The notes under the pieces are model-generated. The model ran no database searches. It was not told where the DNA came from and was given only the letters and a program-made list of their open reading frames with translations. Shown here piece by piece: positions 35,814 through 45,900 of a DNA stretch of 53,501 bases. The stretch lies in contig JAPPFB010000012.1 of assembly GCA_028875225.1 (NCBI GenBank), forward strand, positions 175,244 to 228,744. Reading direction: 5' to 3'. The stretch comes from Chloroflexota bacterium (GTDB taxonomy: Bacteria; Chloroflexota; Dehalococcoidia; Bin125). Each line of letters starts with the position of its first letter. Position 1 is the first letter of the stretch. A program made the translations under genes and the position numbers.

Positions 35814-37105
35814 CAGGACGCCTCTTCGAGGGCATTCGACAGGATGTCCAATGCCCGATCGATCTGGTCCTCGGTGGTGCTCGCCGGCGGGACAAAGCGG
35901 AGCACCGACCCGTCCCGACGGACGCTGAAGATGAGACCGTCCTGCAGGCAACGCTCGGTGATTGCCTTGCCTTCGGTCGTCGCTGGTTCCCTGGTCTGGC
36001 GATCCCGAACGAGTTCGATTCCTTGAAGGAGACCGCGGCCTCGGATGTCGCCGATGATCTCGAACCGCTCCGCCAGCTCATGGAGCTTCGACTTCAGGTA
36101 GCCGCCCAGATACCGCGCGTGAGCCGCGAGATCCTGCTCTTCGAGCACATCGAGCGTTGCGGTACCGGCCGCGCAGGCGAGCGGGTCGTTTGAGTGTGAG
36201 TGCGTGACGATGAACTCGTCGGCCACGACTTGCTCCTCGATCTCGGTTGAGGTGGTTACTGAGGAGATGCAGATCCCACCGCCAAAATGCTTGGCCAGCG
36301 TGATGATGTCGGGGATAACCTGCTCTTGCTCAAAGGCGAACGTATCGCCGGTCTTGCCCAGACCGGTCTGCTCCTCGTCCAGAATCAGCAGCATGCCGCG
36401 TTCCTCGCAGCGTCGTTTGAGCTCTGGCAGCCAACCGAGCGGCGGTTCGATCACCCCGCCGGCCGAGAAGATTGGTTCAGTCAGCACAGCGGCCGGCCGA
36501 GAGGTGGTCTGCGCATCGATCAGCTCGAACGAGGCGTCGAGGCAGGCCAGTTCGCAGTTTTCGGGCTCCAGGCCAATTGGACAGCGGTAGCAATAGGGCG
36601 CGAGCATCGCCATCATGCCGGGCTGCGGAGGACCATAGCCTCGATGCCAGCCGGCGAATGTCAGCGACCGCGTGGTGTCCGACATGCCGTGAAACGAAGT
36701 ATGCGGACTGATGATCTCGAAGCCGCCGGTGTACTTGCGTGCGATATTGATCGCGGCCTCGTTGGCGTCGGCCCCGGATTGCAGGAACATGCTCTTCTGC
36801 AGTGGATCCGGAAGCAGGTTGCCGAGCCGTTCAGCGAGCTCGATCTCTTTGTCGTTGTAGTAGCTGCTGTGCGCGTGAATGAGCCTGTCGCAGGCATCGG
36901 CAACCGCGTCGACGATGGCGGGGTGGTTGTGACCCAACCAGGCGCACATCTGTCCGGAGTTGAAATCGAGGTACGTCTTGCCCTTGATGTCCTCGACTGC
37001 CGATCCCGAGCCGCGCACGAAGATGGGTCCGGAACCGGACTTGTCCATCCGTCCACCGAACGAGAATTGACGAGCGGATTCGAGGAGTTCGGCTTCAGAC
37101 TTCAT
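35810..37105 (-). CDS. Class-III PLP aminotransferase (dialkylglycine-decarboxylase-like)
   Basis: Protein of 431 aa. The PLP lysine is K272 in LAKHFGGG, the ring-nitrogen Asp is D243 in ILDEEQTGLGKTG, and QSGADANEAAIN at 109-120 is the phosphate-binding region. The DEEQTGLGKTG form, rather than DEVQTG, is seen in 2,2-dialkylglycine decarboxylase relatives. Substrate unknown. The ATG at 37105 is chosen; a TTG at 37138 would overlap the upstream gene. It is last in the transporter/dioxygenase series. Confidence 0.85.
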   Translation of the reverse strand: MKSEAELLESARQFSFGGRMDKSGSGPIFVRGSGSAVEDIKGKTYLDFNSGQMCAWLGHNHPAIVDAVADACDRLIHAHSSYYNDKEIELAERLGNLLPDPLQKSMFLQSGADANEAAINIARKYTGGFEIISPHTSFHGMSDTTRSLTFAGWHRGYGPPQPGMMAMLAPYCYRCPIGLEPENCELACLDASFELIDAQTTSRPAAVLTEPIFSAGGVIEPPLGWLPELKRRCEERGMLLILDEEQTGLGKTGDTFAFEQEQVIPDIITLAKHFGGGICISSVTTSTEIEEQVVADEFIVTHSHSNDPLACAAGTATLDVLEEQDLAAHARYLGGYLKSKLHELAERFEIIGDIRGRGLLQGIELVRDRQTREPATTEGKAITERCLQDGLIFSVRRDGSVLRFVPPASTTEDQIDRALDILSNALEEASC

Positions 37106-37128
37106 GGCCCCGTCAGATTGGAGCGGGA

Positions 37129-38100
37129 CTAGGCGCAAGCCTCGTCGTCGAGGTCCCAGCGGTTGTATTCGGGGTCAGGCTGGTCGGCGAGCGCGGCTCG
37201 TGCGTCGAGCCACATCTGCCGCCACATCGCTGCGTCATGAAGCACCGCGTCTGGATCACGCCGGCTGCGCGCGACGAATCCCGGGAAGGCTTCACGACCG
37301 GTCGGCTGGCCGGGCGGGTGGTAACGGAGATCGAAGCTCCAACGGATGCGGTCGCTGAGGTTGGGCAGCGCGGCATGGATCGTCTTGCGATGCAGGAACA
37401 GGCAACCGCCGGCCGGCAGCGGCACGGCGCGCGCGGTGTCTTCGCCTGGCAGGATCGTGGATGGAATGTTCAGTCCCTGCACGCCGCCGCAGTGGGTCAG
37501 CACCTCGCCTCGGTGCGAGCCCGGGATGACCTGTAGACAGCCGTTTTCGACGTCGGTGTCCATCAGCGGGAACCAGACCGTGAGCATGTCGGTGTCGTCG
37601 GCCGAGGCGTTGACCACGCCCGAGTCCTGGTGCCAGGGAGTGGCGCCGTAGATCACGTTGCCGTCGGCGTCGCGCGGGGCGATCGACTCTGGCACCTTGA
37701 CCCGCACGTGCTGGACCGGATTGGAATAGATTTCGGGGCCGATAAAGCACTCGACGGTATCCAGCAAACTCGGATTGGTTAGCGCGTCGAAGACCGCCGG
37801 CCCCGCCCAGAATGGCGTGTCAGACGTGATGCCCTTCTGGGGCAGCGAAAAGTCGAAGTACTGCGCATGCACCTTCTGAGACTCGACATAGACCTTCGAA
37901 ACTCGCTCGCCGAATGACAGGCCGGCATACGTGTCGGGGATCACACCCTGAGCGTGGAGGTCAGTGGCCAGCACATCGAGCACCTCGGCATACTCGTCCA
38001 TCACAGGGTTGATCACCTCGACAGGGTCGAAGACCTCGTCGACGGCGAGAAATCCGAAAGTCTCAAAATGGTCGAGCTGTTCGGCGGTCAGGGTCGGCAT
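37129..38100 (-). CDS. Phytanoyl-CoA dioxygenase (PhyH) family protein
   Basis: Protein of 323 aa in the Fe(II)/2-oxoglutarate dioxygenase superfamily. HxD is in PWHQDSGVVN, the distal His in LFLHRKTIHAALPN, and the 2-oxoglutarate-binding Arg probably in RIRWSFDLRY. LQVIPGSHRGEV is a PhyH signature. It hydroxylates an unknown substrate, perhaps one imported by the adjacent ABC system. It lies between the binding protein and the aminotransferase. Confidence 0.88.
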   Translation of the reverse strand: MPTLTAEQLDHFETFGFLAVDEVFDPVEVINPVMDEYAEVLDVLATDLHAQGVIPDTYAGLSFGERVSKVYVESQKVHAQYFDFSLPQKGITSDTPFWAGPAVFDALTNPSLLDTVECFIGPEIYSNPVQHVRVKVPESIAPRDADGNVIYGATPWHQDSGVVNASADDTDMLTVWFPLMDTDVENGCLQVIPGSHRGEVLTHCGGVQGLNIPSTILPGEDTARAVPLPAGGCLFLHRKTIHAALPNLSDRIRWSFDLRYHPPGQPTGREAFPGFVARSRRDPDAVLHDAAMWRQMWLDARAALADQPDPEYNRWDLDDEACA

Positions 38101-38217
38101 GGGCGCTCTCGCGGCGTTCGCTGGTGTTCGGATGTGTTCGAAGCTTAACGGCTCCGAGCGGGGTGGCGGACTGATTGTCCGGCCCCGCTCGGAGAGGAAC
38201 CTACCCCTGAGGACGGT

Positions 38218-40164
38218 CTAGACGCTCTTGAGCTTCTGGATCGCGGAGAGCGTGCCCTCTCCGCGAAGCTCGGCCGAGCCGACCGGCCAGTTGACGTTGG
38301 CGGCCGTCATCGCCGCCGCCGACACCTCAGTCAGGAACAGCCATGAGTAGTTGTCGTAGAACGTGATGTAGAGCTCCGCCAGCAACCGCGCTCGCTCGCC
38401 TGGGTCAAGAGCCTGGTTCTGAGCCTGGTACAGCTCTTCAATCTCGGTCTCCGGGTACACGCTGACGGCGTAGAAGCCGCTCTCGGTGACGCCGGAACCG
38501 ATCACCGTCTCTGGCTCGGCAATGGTGTTGGTGAAGAACCAGAACATGCCCGGCAGTTCGAACGTGCGGACCGTGCGGAAGTACTCCGAACTGAGGTACT
38601 CCTTGATCGTCGTGCGAATGCCGACCGCTTCCAGGTACTCCTGAACCGGCAGTGCCATGATCGGCACGATCGGCTGGAAGTCGGTCACGATATGCAGATC
38701 GACATCGAGCCCGTCCGGATAGCCGGCCTCTTCGAGCAGCGCCTTGGCCCTCTCCGGGTCGTAGCCGTGATAGCGCGACTCCAGCTCTTCCCCGGGGTAG
38801 CCAATCGTGCCGCGGTAGGGACCGAAGGCCGGACCCTCAGTGCCGGTTAGCAAGCCGTCAATGATTTCCTGCCGGTTGATGGCGAGATTGGCGGCCTCGC
38901 GGACGCGAATGTCGAGGAACGGGTTGGGCACGCCATCGACCTCGGCCACGGAATCATGCGTGTTGAACATGATGTAGTGGGTCGGCTGACTGGACGGCTG
39001 GAAGAGCACCTTGTAGTTCGGGTCGTCGCGGAACGGCTCGACGACATCGGTCGGCAGGTTGTAGATGGCGTCGATCTCACCCGCTTCGATGCCGGCGATC
39101 TGAGCCAGCGGCTCGGGCCGAATCTGGACTTCGAAGTCCTTGTACCAGGGCAGTCGCGGGTTGGTGAGGCCGTCGCGGGGCTTGTGGTAATCCTCGTTAC
39201 GGGTCCAGTTGGCTCCGACGTCCGGGTCGGAATCGATAAAGCGGAACGGTCCCGTGCCCATCGCGAAGACGGCGTCAACGTATGCGTCTCCGTGTTCCTC
39301 CACGAAATTCTTGGACACGTGGCGGACCGCACCTGACATGATCGAACCGGCCAGTGACGCGTTCGGCGCCGGCGTTTCGACGGCCATGGTCAGGTCGTCG
39401 ATCACGCTGTAGCTGGCAAAGTTGTCGGTACCGAAGGCCTGGCGCGCCGACGCCCACTCGTTCGGGTGGTCGCTGGTTTCGCCGCCCTGATGGTACTCGG
39501 CAGCCGAGGAGACGCGCTCGAAGTTGAACGCCAGGTCGTGCGCCGTGTACGGCGAGCCGTCGTGGAACATGACGCCCGGCGTGACGTGGAAAATCACGTT
39601 GGTCGAATCGACGATTTCCGGCAGCTGCACCAGGTTGGGCTCCAGGGCCGCGGTCTCGGGATGATTCGACATTCCGGCGTCGAACGTGCAGGCGCCGTTG
39701 ACGTAGTTGGTCTGCGAACCGGAGCGCTGCGGATCGAGTCCGGCGGTGTAGCGGCCGATGGCGACGCGCACATGGGCGTCCAGGTCGACCTCAGGCTCGG
39801 CGGCTTCGACGTCCTGCTCGGCTTCTTCACGCTCAATCGCCTCGACCGTGCCCTGCTCGGCCTGCTGTTCCTGCTGCTCTACCTGCTGGGCCTGCTGCTC
39901 AGCCTGCTGCTCGGCCTGTTCCTGCTGCATGGCCTGCTGCTGCTGTTGCTGCTGCTGGGGCTGTTCAGCTGCCGGTTGGGGCTGTTCCTGCTGCTGTTCC
40001 GGTTGCGCCTGGACGACGGCCTGCTGGTCGTCGTCATCGTCGTCGCCGCAGCCGACCAGCGCCAGACCCGTCGCGCCGACTCCGGCTCGGGCCGAGGCTC
40101 GCAACAGGGTCCGTCGCGACAGCCGCCGATGCGACATGCGCTTCCAATAGTTTCGTGTGGACAT
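38218..40164 (-). CDS. ABC transporter substrate-binding lipoprotein (family 5, peptide/nickel type)
   Basis: Protein of 648 aa. A twin-arginine signal, RRLSRRTLL, leads to lipobox LVGC with C39 as the lipidated residue. After a run of six Asp comes a Gln-rich tether (47-104; 32 of 58 residues are Gln), then the SBP_bac_5 fold from about residue 130. It delivers a peptide-like or opine-like ligand to the permeases upstream. The Gln-rich linker is unusual. No ATPase genes of the system are in the window. Confidence 0.9.
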   Translation of the reverse strand: MSTRNYWKRMSHRRLSRRTLLRASARAGVGATGLALVGCGDDDDDDQQAVVQAQPEQQQEQPQPAAEQPQQQQQQQQAMQQEQAEQQAEQQAQQVEQQEQQAEQGTVEAIEREEAEQDVEAAEPEVDLDAHVRVAIGRYTAGLDPQRSGSQTNYVNGACTFDAGMSNHPETAALEPNLVQLPEIVDSTNVIFHVTPGVMFHDGSPYTAHDLAFNFERVSSAAEYHQGGETSDHPNEWASARQAFGTDNFASYSVIDDLTMAVETPAPNASLAGSIMSGAVRHVSKNFVEEHGDAYVDAVFAMGTGPFRFIDSDPDVGANWTRNEDYHKPRDGLTNPRLPWYKDFEVQIRPEPLAQIAGIEAGEIDAIYNLPTDVVEPFRDDPNYKVLFQPSSQPTHYIMFNTHDSVAEVDGVPNPFLDIRVREAANLAINRQEIIDGLLTGTEGPAFGPYRGTIGYPGEELESRYHGYDPERAKALLEEAGYPDGLDVDLHIVTDFQPIVPIMALPVQEYLEAVGIRTTIKEYLSSEYFRTVRTFELPGMFWFFTNTIAEPETVIGSGVTESGFYAVSVYPETEIEELYQAQNQALDPGERARLLAELYITFYDNYSWLFLTEVSAAAMTAANVNWPVGSAELRGEGTLSAIQKLKSV

Positions 40165-40299
40165 CCATCATCTCCTCGCTCGGCAGGCACGCCCCGCCGC
40201 GGATTGCTGCGTATGTTAGACAATTTCGCGCGCACGTATCAATCGGCGCGATGACGACGCTGTTACGTCAACTGGGACGGGACGGGATCGAGTGAGTGA

Positions 40300-41046
40300 T
40301 CAATCGACGCCGAATCCTCGACGGGACATCTCGGCAGTCACCCGCTGGTGAATGGTTCTGGCGTCGGCGAGAACCTGCTCGGCATAGCTCTGACTCGGCT
40401 CCTTGATCGTCAGATAGCGCGGGTAGGCTGCCCACGTGCTCAGCTCTTTCGGGTCTTCGATGATCCCGTCGATGTCCCAGGCGATGGGCACTAGCGGCAG
40501 CAGTTGCTCCAGGTTGTGCGTAAACGGGTACGGGATCCTGTCCACCATCAAGGCGGACTTGATGGATTTCTCGACCGCCTGTTGCGCGTGGTAACAGGCG
40601 ACCTGCAGTTCAGGAGGAGTGAGATTGAGTACTGCTTCAGCCGCTCGGATGTCTCCTCTGGCACGATGCATGAGCTGCGCGAACTGTTCTATCACCGGGT
40701 CTCCTCTGTCACGGACGTGCAACGTCCGTCCGTGCACGATGGCTTCGCGCTCGACAGTGCCGATCACCGTCGCCTGTCTCACGATGTCCGCCGCGGTACT
40801 GATGATGATGTCCCTGGACAGGCCAGTGCAATCGAGTTCGGCGTTGATCGCTCGACCCAGTTCCCGGCGGTCTTCCGCAACGTCCAGGACCACCAACAGA
40901 TCGACATCGCTGTGCTCGTCATGATCGCCGCGGGCACGTGAACCGAAGAGGATAATCTGCCGCGGATTCCAGCCGTCGACGATGATTCGGACCATTTCCT
41001 CAATGGTCTCGTCCACCTTGAATCCAGGTTCCAGCTCAGTCGTCAT
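40300..41046 (-). CDS. MNT-HEPN fusion protein
   Basis: Protein of 248 aa. The minimal nucleotidyltransferase domain (about 1-110) has G35-SRARG and D47-V-D49. The HEPN-like helical domain (about 120-240) is marked by ACYHAQQAVEKSIKSAL. MNT and HEPN are usually separate antitoxin and toxin genes (as in HepT/MntA); a single chain is a known variant. No clear R-x4-6-H RNase motif is visible. ATG at 41046. It sits 29 bp after a permease and 135 bp before the binding-protein gene. Confidence 0.85.
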   Translation of the reverse strand: MTTELEPGFKVDETIEEMVRIIVDGWNPRQIILFGSRARGDHDEHSDVDLLVVLDVAEDRRELGRAINAELDCTGLSRDIIISTAADIVRQATVIGTVEREAIVHGRTLHVRDRGDPVIEQFAQLMHRARGDIRAAEAVLNLTPPELQVACYHAQQAVEKSIKSALMVDRIPYPFTHNLEQLLPLVPIAWDIDGIIEDPKELSTWAAYPRYLTIKEPSQSYAEQVLADARTIHQRVTAEMSRRGFGVD

Positions 41047-41075
41047 GACGTTGATATTAGCCAGCGTGAGAGCGC

Positions 41076-41972
41076 TCAGCCGAGATTTCGCAGCCGAGGA
41101 TCGAGCAGGTCGCGTAACCAATCGCCGACCAGATTGCCGCTCAGCGCCACCAACATCAGGGCCAGGCCGGGCATCCACATCACCCACCAGGCATGCGTCA
41201 GATAGTTCCGCGCTTCGGTGATCATCCGGCCCCAGGTGGCCTGCTCGACCGGCGCGCCGACGCCGAGGAAGCTGAGCGACGCTTCAGCCACGATCACGAT
41301 CGGGATCTCGAGCGTCATGATCACCACGATCGTGTTGAACACGTTGGGCAGCAGCTGTTTGCGCATGATCCACCAGTTGCTGCCTCCGGCAGCCAGGGAC
41401 GCGACGACGAACTCGCGCTCCTTGAGCGAGAGCACTTCCGCCCGGATTAATCGGGCATAGACGGTCCAGGTCCAGATCAACAGGATGATGATCACATTTC
41501 TCAGCGACGCTCCGAGCACCGAGCCCAACAACACGGCAAAGAGAATGGCGGGCAACGCCAATTGGACGTCGACGTAGCGCATCAACAGTTGGCCGACGAT
41601 CCCACCCCGCCAGCCAGCAAACATGCCAACCGCTGTGCCAAACAACGCCGCTCCGGGCACCACAATGGCCACGACGATCAACGACACGCGAGCCCCGTGC
41701 ACGATTCGCGTCCAGATATCACGTCCGACGTGATCGGTGCCGAGCGGAAACTCGCTCGTTCCGCCGGAGAACACCGGCGCTTCAAGACGCGAGAGCAGAT
41801 GGGTCTGGCCCGGATCGCCTGGAGCGATGACATCGGCGAAGATGCCGAAGATCAGGAACGCGATCATGATCAACATCGGCGGTAACACCAGCAGATACCG
41901 TCGAGTGATGTAAGAGCGCACCTGGCTCCGTCTGGCCTCGACCTCGATGGCGGCTTCAGCGTGCGCGGCCAT
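41076..41972 (-). CDS. ABC transporter permease, DppC type
   Basis: Protein of 298 aa. An N-terminal membrane segment (about 29-50) is followed by the OppC-type loop with FPLGTDHVGRDIWTRIVHG, then about five more hydrophobic segments and an EAA-like loop (ASLAAGGSNWWIMRKQLLPN). With the DppB-type gene it forms the membrane channel of a peptide/opine-type importer. The start overlaps the dppB-like stop by one base. Confidence 0.92.
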   Translation of the reverse strand: MAAHAEAAIEVEARRSQVRSYITRRYLLVLPPMLIMIAFLIFGIFADVIAPGDPGQTHLLSRLEAPVFSGGTSEFPLGTDHVGRDIWTRIVHGARVSLIVVAIVVPGAALFGTAVGMFAGWRGGIVGQLLMRYVDVQLALPAILFAVLLGSVLGASLRNVIIILLIWTWTVYARLIRAEVLSLKEREFVVASLAAGGSNWWIMRKQLLPNVFNTIVVIMTLEIPIVIVAEASLSFLGVGAPVEQATWGRMITEARNYLTHAWWVMWMPGLALMLVALSGNLVGDWLRDLLDPRLRNLG

Positions 41973-42901
41973 CAGAGCGCTGCCATTCGGATGCGTGGAT
42001 CGATCACGCGATACGTCATATCAACGATCAGGTTGCCCAGTGTGATCGAGGCTGCGATCACGACCAATCCCGCTTGCACCGTCGGATAGTCGGACTGCAG
42101 GATCGATTCGATCATGAGTCGTCCGATGCCGGGCCAGGAGAAGACCACTTCGATGATCACTGAACCGGCGATCAGTCGACCGAGTTCGATGCCGAGGATG
42201 GTCATCACGGGGATCAACGCGTGGCGCAGACCGTGTCGGAGGATCACGGTGCGCTCATTCAGGCCCTTGGCTCGAGCCGTTCGAATGAAGTCCGTGTTCA
42301 TCACATCGATCATTCCCGAGCGGGTCAGGCGCATGAAGCCGGCGGCAGAGAGCAGCCCGAGCGCGAACGCGGGTAGGACCAGGGACCGGAATCCTTCGGA
42401 CCCTGCGGTGGGGAACCAGGACACCTTGGTGGCGAGAAAGAAAATCAGCATCAGGCCCAGCCAGAAGCTGGGTGTGGCCTGCCCGAAGACCGCGATCAGG
42501 CGCGCCAGCCAATCCATCGGCGAACCGCGCCGCAACGCGGCGAACACCCCCAGCGGTAAGCCCAGACCAAGCGCCACTACCAATCCGGCCGCGGTCAGTT
42601 TGACCGTACCCAGCACCTTGTCGGCCACGATGTCGATCGCCGGTCCGGTGCGGTGATAGGAGAATCCCAGATCGCCTTGAACAGCGTCGCCGAGGAACTT
42701 CCCGTATTGCACGATCATTGGATCGTTCAGGCCGAGTTTCTCCCTGATGCGCTCGTAGTCCTCATTGGTCGCGTCCCAGGGCATCAACGAGGTCTCCGGA
42801 TTGCCGATCAAGCGCGAGACGACGAAGACGATGCTGACGACCACCCAGATCACGACGATCGTCTGGAGCACCCGAATCAGGAACAGGTTGGCAAACTGCA
42901 T
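41972..42901 (-). CDS. ABC transporter permease, DppB type
   Basis: Protein of 309 aa. The first hydrophobic segment is followed by a periplasmic loop with GDLGFSYHRTGP, then five further segments and the EAA loop TARAKGLNERTVILRHGLRHALIP. It is first in the transporter cluster. The ATG at 42901 is supported by GGAG seven bases upstream; a GTG at 42913 is also in frame. The gap to the carboxylase gene is ~80 bp. Confidence 0.92.
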   Translation of the reverse strand: MQFANLFLIRVLQTIVVIWVVVSIVFVVSRLIGNPETSLMPWDATNEDYERIREKLGLNDPMIVQYGKFLGDAVQGDLGFSYHRTGPAIDIVADKVLGTVKLTAAGLVVALGLGLPLGVFAALRRGSPMDWLARLIAVFGQATPSFWLGLMLIFFLATKVSWFPTAGSEGFRSLVLPAFALGLLSAAGFMRLTRSGMIDVMNTDFIRTARAKGLNERTVILRHGLRHALIPVMTILGIELGRLIAGSVIIEVVFSWPGIGRLMIESILQSDYPTVQAGLVVIAASITLGNLIVDMTYRVIDPRIRMAAL

Positions 42902-42979
42902 CGCGTACTCCACGGCGCACGGTCATGCGAGCGCCGTTGTAGGCGGCATTCTAGCCAGAAGCTGTCGCTGTTTGCAGCC

Positions 42980-45900
42980 CTACCAGCTGTCGATGTACGG
43001 TCTGCGGCCTTCGCGGATCGGTTCGGAGTTGGGCACGGCGTCGAGCAGGCGCAGGATCCACTGGCGCGTCTCGGCCGGATCAATCACGTCGTCCGACTCG
43101 AGCACGGTGGCGGCGTTGATTGCATTGCCGCGTTCATAGGCGTCGGCGACCATTTCCTCGTAGACACGCGAGCGCTCTTCGAGGTCCTCGATCTTCTCAA
43201 GCTGCGACCTGGCGCCGAGCTTGACCCCAGCCTCGAGATTCATCCCGCCGTACTCGGATGTCGGCCAGCCGACGTTGAACAGGCCGGCCTCGGTGCTGCC
43301 GGCCAACATTGCGAGCCCGCCGAGCCCGTAGCACTTGCGCAGCGTGATCGTCATCTTCGGCGTGGTCAGGTTGGCCAGCGAGACGAAGACGCGGTGACAG
43401 TGTCTGACGAGCGCCGTCTTCTCGACCTCTGGGCCGACCATCATGCCGGGAGTATCGACCAGCGTCAGCACGGGGATGTTCCAGCAGTCGCAGATCTGGG
43501 CGAAACGAGCCAGCTTGTCCGAGCCGTCGCTGTCGACCGCACCGCCGAGATGCATGTTGTTGTTGGCGATCACACCGACCGATCGGCCTTCAATCCGGAT
43601 CAGCGCCGTCACGACGCCGATGCCGAATTCGGGTCGCAGCTCGAGCACGGAGTCATGGTCGGCCAACAGGTCAATCACCTTCCGCACGTCGTAGGTGCGC
43701 AACCGGTTTTCTGGGATCACATGTCGCAGTTGGCGTTGATCGGGCGCGCTCCACTCCGTCAGCCGGCCCTGGAAGTAGGAAAGATACTTCCTCACCGCGG
43801 CCATCGCTGCTTCTTCGTCCTTGACGAAAATGTCGACGACGCCGTTCGGCACCTGCTGAGACATCGGCCCCAGTTCCTCGGGCAGGAAGAGCCCAAGTCC
43901 GCCGCCTTCGATCACGGCGGGTCCGCCCATGGCGATGTTGGAGCCCTCGGTGGCGACGATGATGTCGCACATACCCAACATCGAGGCGTTCCCGGCGAAG
44001 CAGCGTCCGGCGGTGATCGAGACCATCGGCACGCGGCCCGAGAGTTCGGCCAGGCGCTCGAAGGTGCGCACGTTGCGGGCCGCCACGCGCGTGTAGGCCG
44101 CATCGGTGTCGCCCGAACGCCCGCCAGCGCCTTCGGCGATGAAGACGAGCGGCGTCAGCAGCCGGTGCGCGGTCTCGACCATGCGATCGGTTTTCTCATG
44201 GCCGCGCAATCCCTGAGTGCCGGCCCAGACGGTCTCGTCGTAGGAGATGATCGCGGTCGAGGCCGTGGAGTTGTCGAACAGATCGGCGTTGACCGTGCCG
44301 ACCCCGCAGATCAAGCCGTCGGCGGGCGAGACGCGGCGCAACTCCTCCCACGATCGCACGCGCCGTTGTGCAGCCACGCCGAGCGGCATGTATTCGGTCC
44401 AGGTGCCGCCCTCGACGAGCTGAGCGATGTTCTCGCGAGCCGTGCGCTTGCCCTTGGCGTGCCGCCTGGCGACCGGCCCCTCGCGGTTGTGGTCGAGCAG
44501 GGCCTGGTGCAGGTCGATGTTGTGCTGCAGGTCGGGTCGGATGTAGTCGAGGTCAATCTCGCCGGCGCCGTCATCCAGAGCGGGACCGACATCGGCCGGC
44601 TCGATGAACACCAGGGGATGGCCTTCCCAGATGATGTCGCCGATCGAAACGGTGATTTCCTGAACGATGCCGCCAATATCGGCCTGGAGCACGTGCTCCA
44701 TCTTCATCGCGTTCATGATGATCACGTCCTGGCCTGCGACGACGGAGTCGCCTTCGCCGACGAGGATCTCGATGATCGTGCCCTGGATCGGAGCGCGCAG
44801 CGGTTCCGTGCCCGGTGGACCGATGATCTCGGGCGCGGGGAAGCCGGCGCGATCTTCTTCAAGGCCGCGGTTGACATCGAGCGAGGCTGCGCCGGCGCCC
44901 TGACGGAAAAAGTCAAGTGCGGCGAGTGGATCGGTGACCTGGTTCTCCACCTGGGCTCCGGCCCAGGCCGACTGACCGCCGGAAGATGCGCCGTTGTCCG
45001 AGCTGACCGCCAACTCGCCGATTCGTTCGTCGATCCAGCGGGTGTGGACCTGGCCGGCGACGAACTCGGGATGACCGAGGATGTTGCGCAAGAAGCCGAT
45101 GTTCGAGTCGGGCCCTTCGAGCTGAAACTCATCCAGCGCGCGTTGCGCCCGGCGCACGGCGTCCTTGAATTCGCTGCTGGGATGCCGGGTCACGACCTTG
45201 GCGATCAACGAATCGAAATTGGGATTGGCCGCATATCCGGCATATCCGTACGTGTCGACACGAACGCCGGGTCCCGCCGGCGGACGGAAGGTACGCAACG
45301 CGCCGGCGGCCGGACGGACATCTCCGTCGTCACGCATCCGCTCGAGATTGACTCGTGATTGAATCGCGAATCCGCGGAGCGGCGGTGGGGATTCCAGGCC
45401 GAGGTCAGCCAGCGTGGCGCCTTCGGCGATCCGCAGCTGGCACTCGACCAGGTCAAGCCCGGCCACCTCCTCGGTCACGGTGTGTTCAACCTGGAGACGG
45501 GCGTTGGCCTCGATGAAGGCAAAGTCATCACCCGTGTCAGCGTCAACCAGAAACTCGAATGTGCCGAGATTGGAATATCCGCCGGCCGAAGCCAACTCGA
45601 CCGCCGCGCCGGCGATTCGCTCGCGAAGACTGTCGCTGAGCGTTGGCGAGGGTGCGATCTCGATCAGCTTCTGATAGCGACGCTGAATTGTGCATTCACG
45701 CTCTCCGACATGCGTGACGTGACCGTGCTGGTCACCGACGATCTGCACCTCGATGTGTCGCGCGCGTGGAATGAATCGCTCGACGAACAATGCGCCGTTG
45801 CCGAACGCCGCCTGAGCCTCGCGCGTACAGCGCTCGAACGCATCCTCAATCTCGGAGGCTTCATTGATCGCCCGCATCCCGCGTCCGCCGCCGCCACCGA

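Noticed and set aside
42653-45358. 901-codon plus-strand ORF
   Set aside because: It is antisense to the intact single-chain carboxylase and to permease sequence; long shadow frames are expected at high GC, and it has no recognisable domain.
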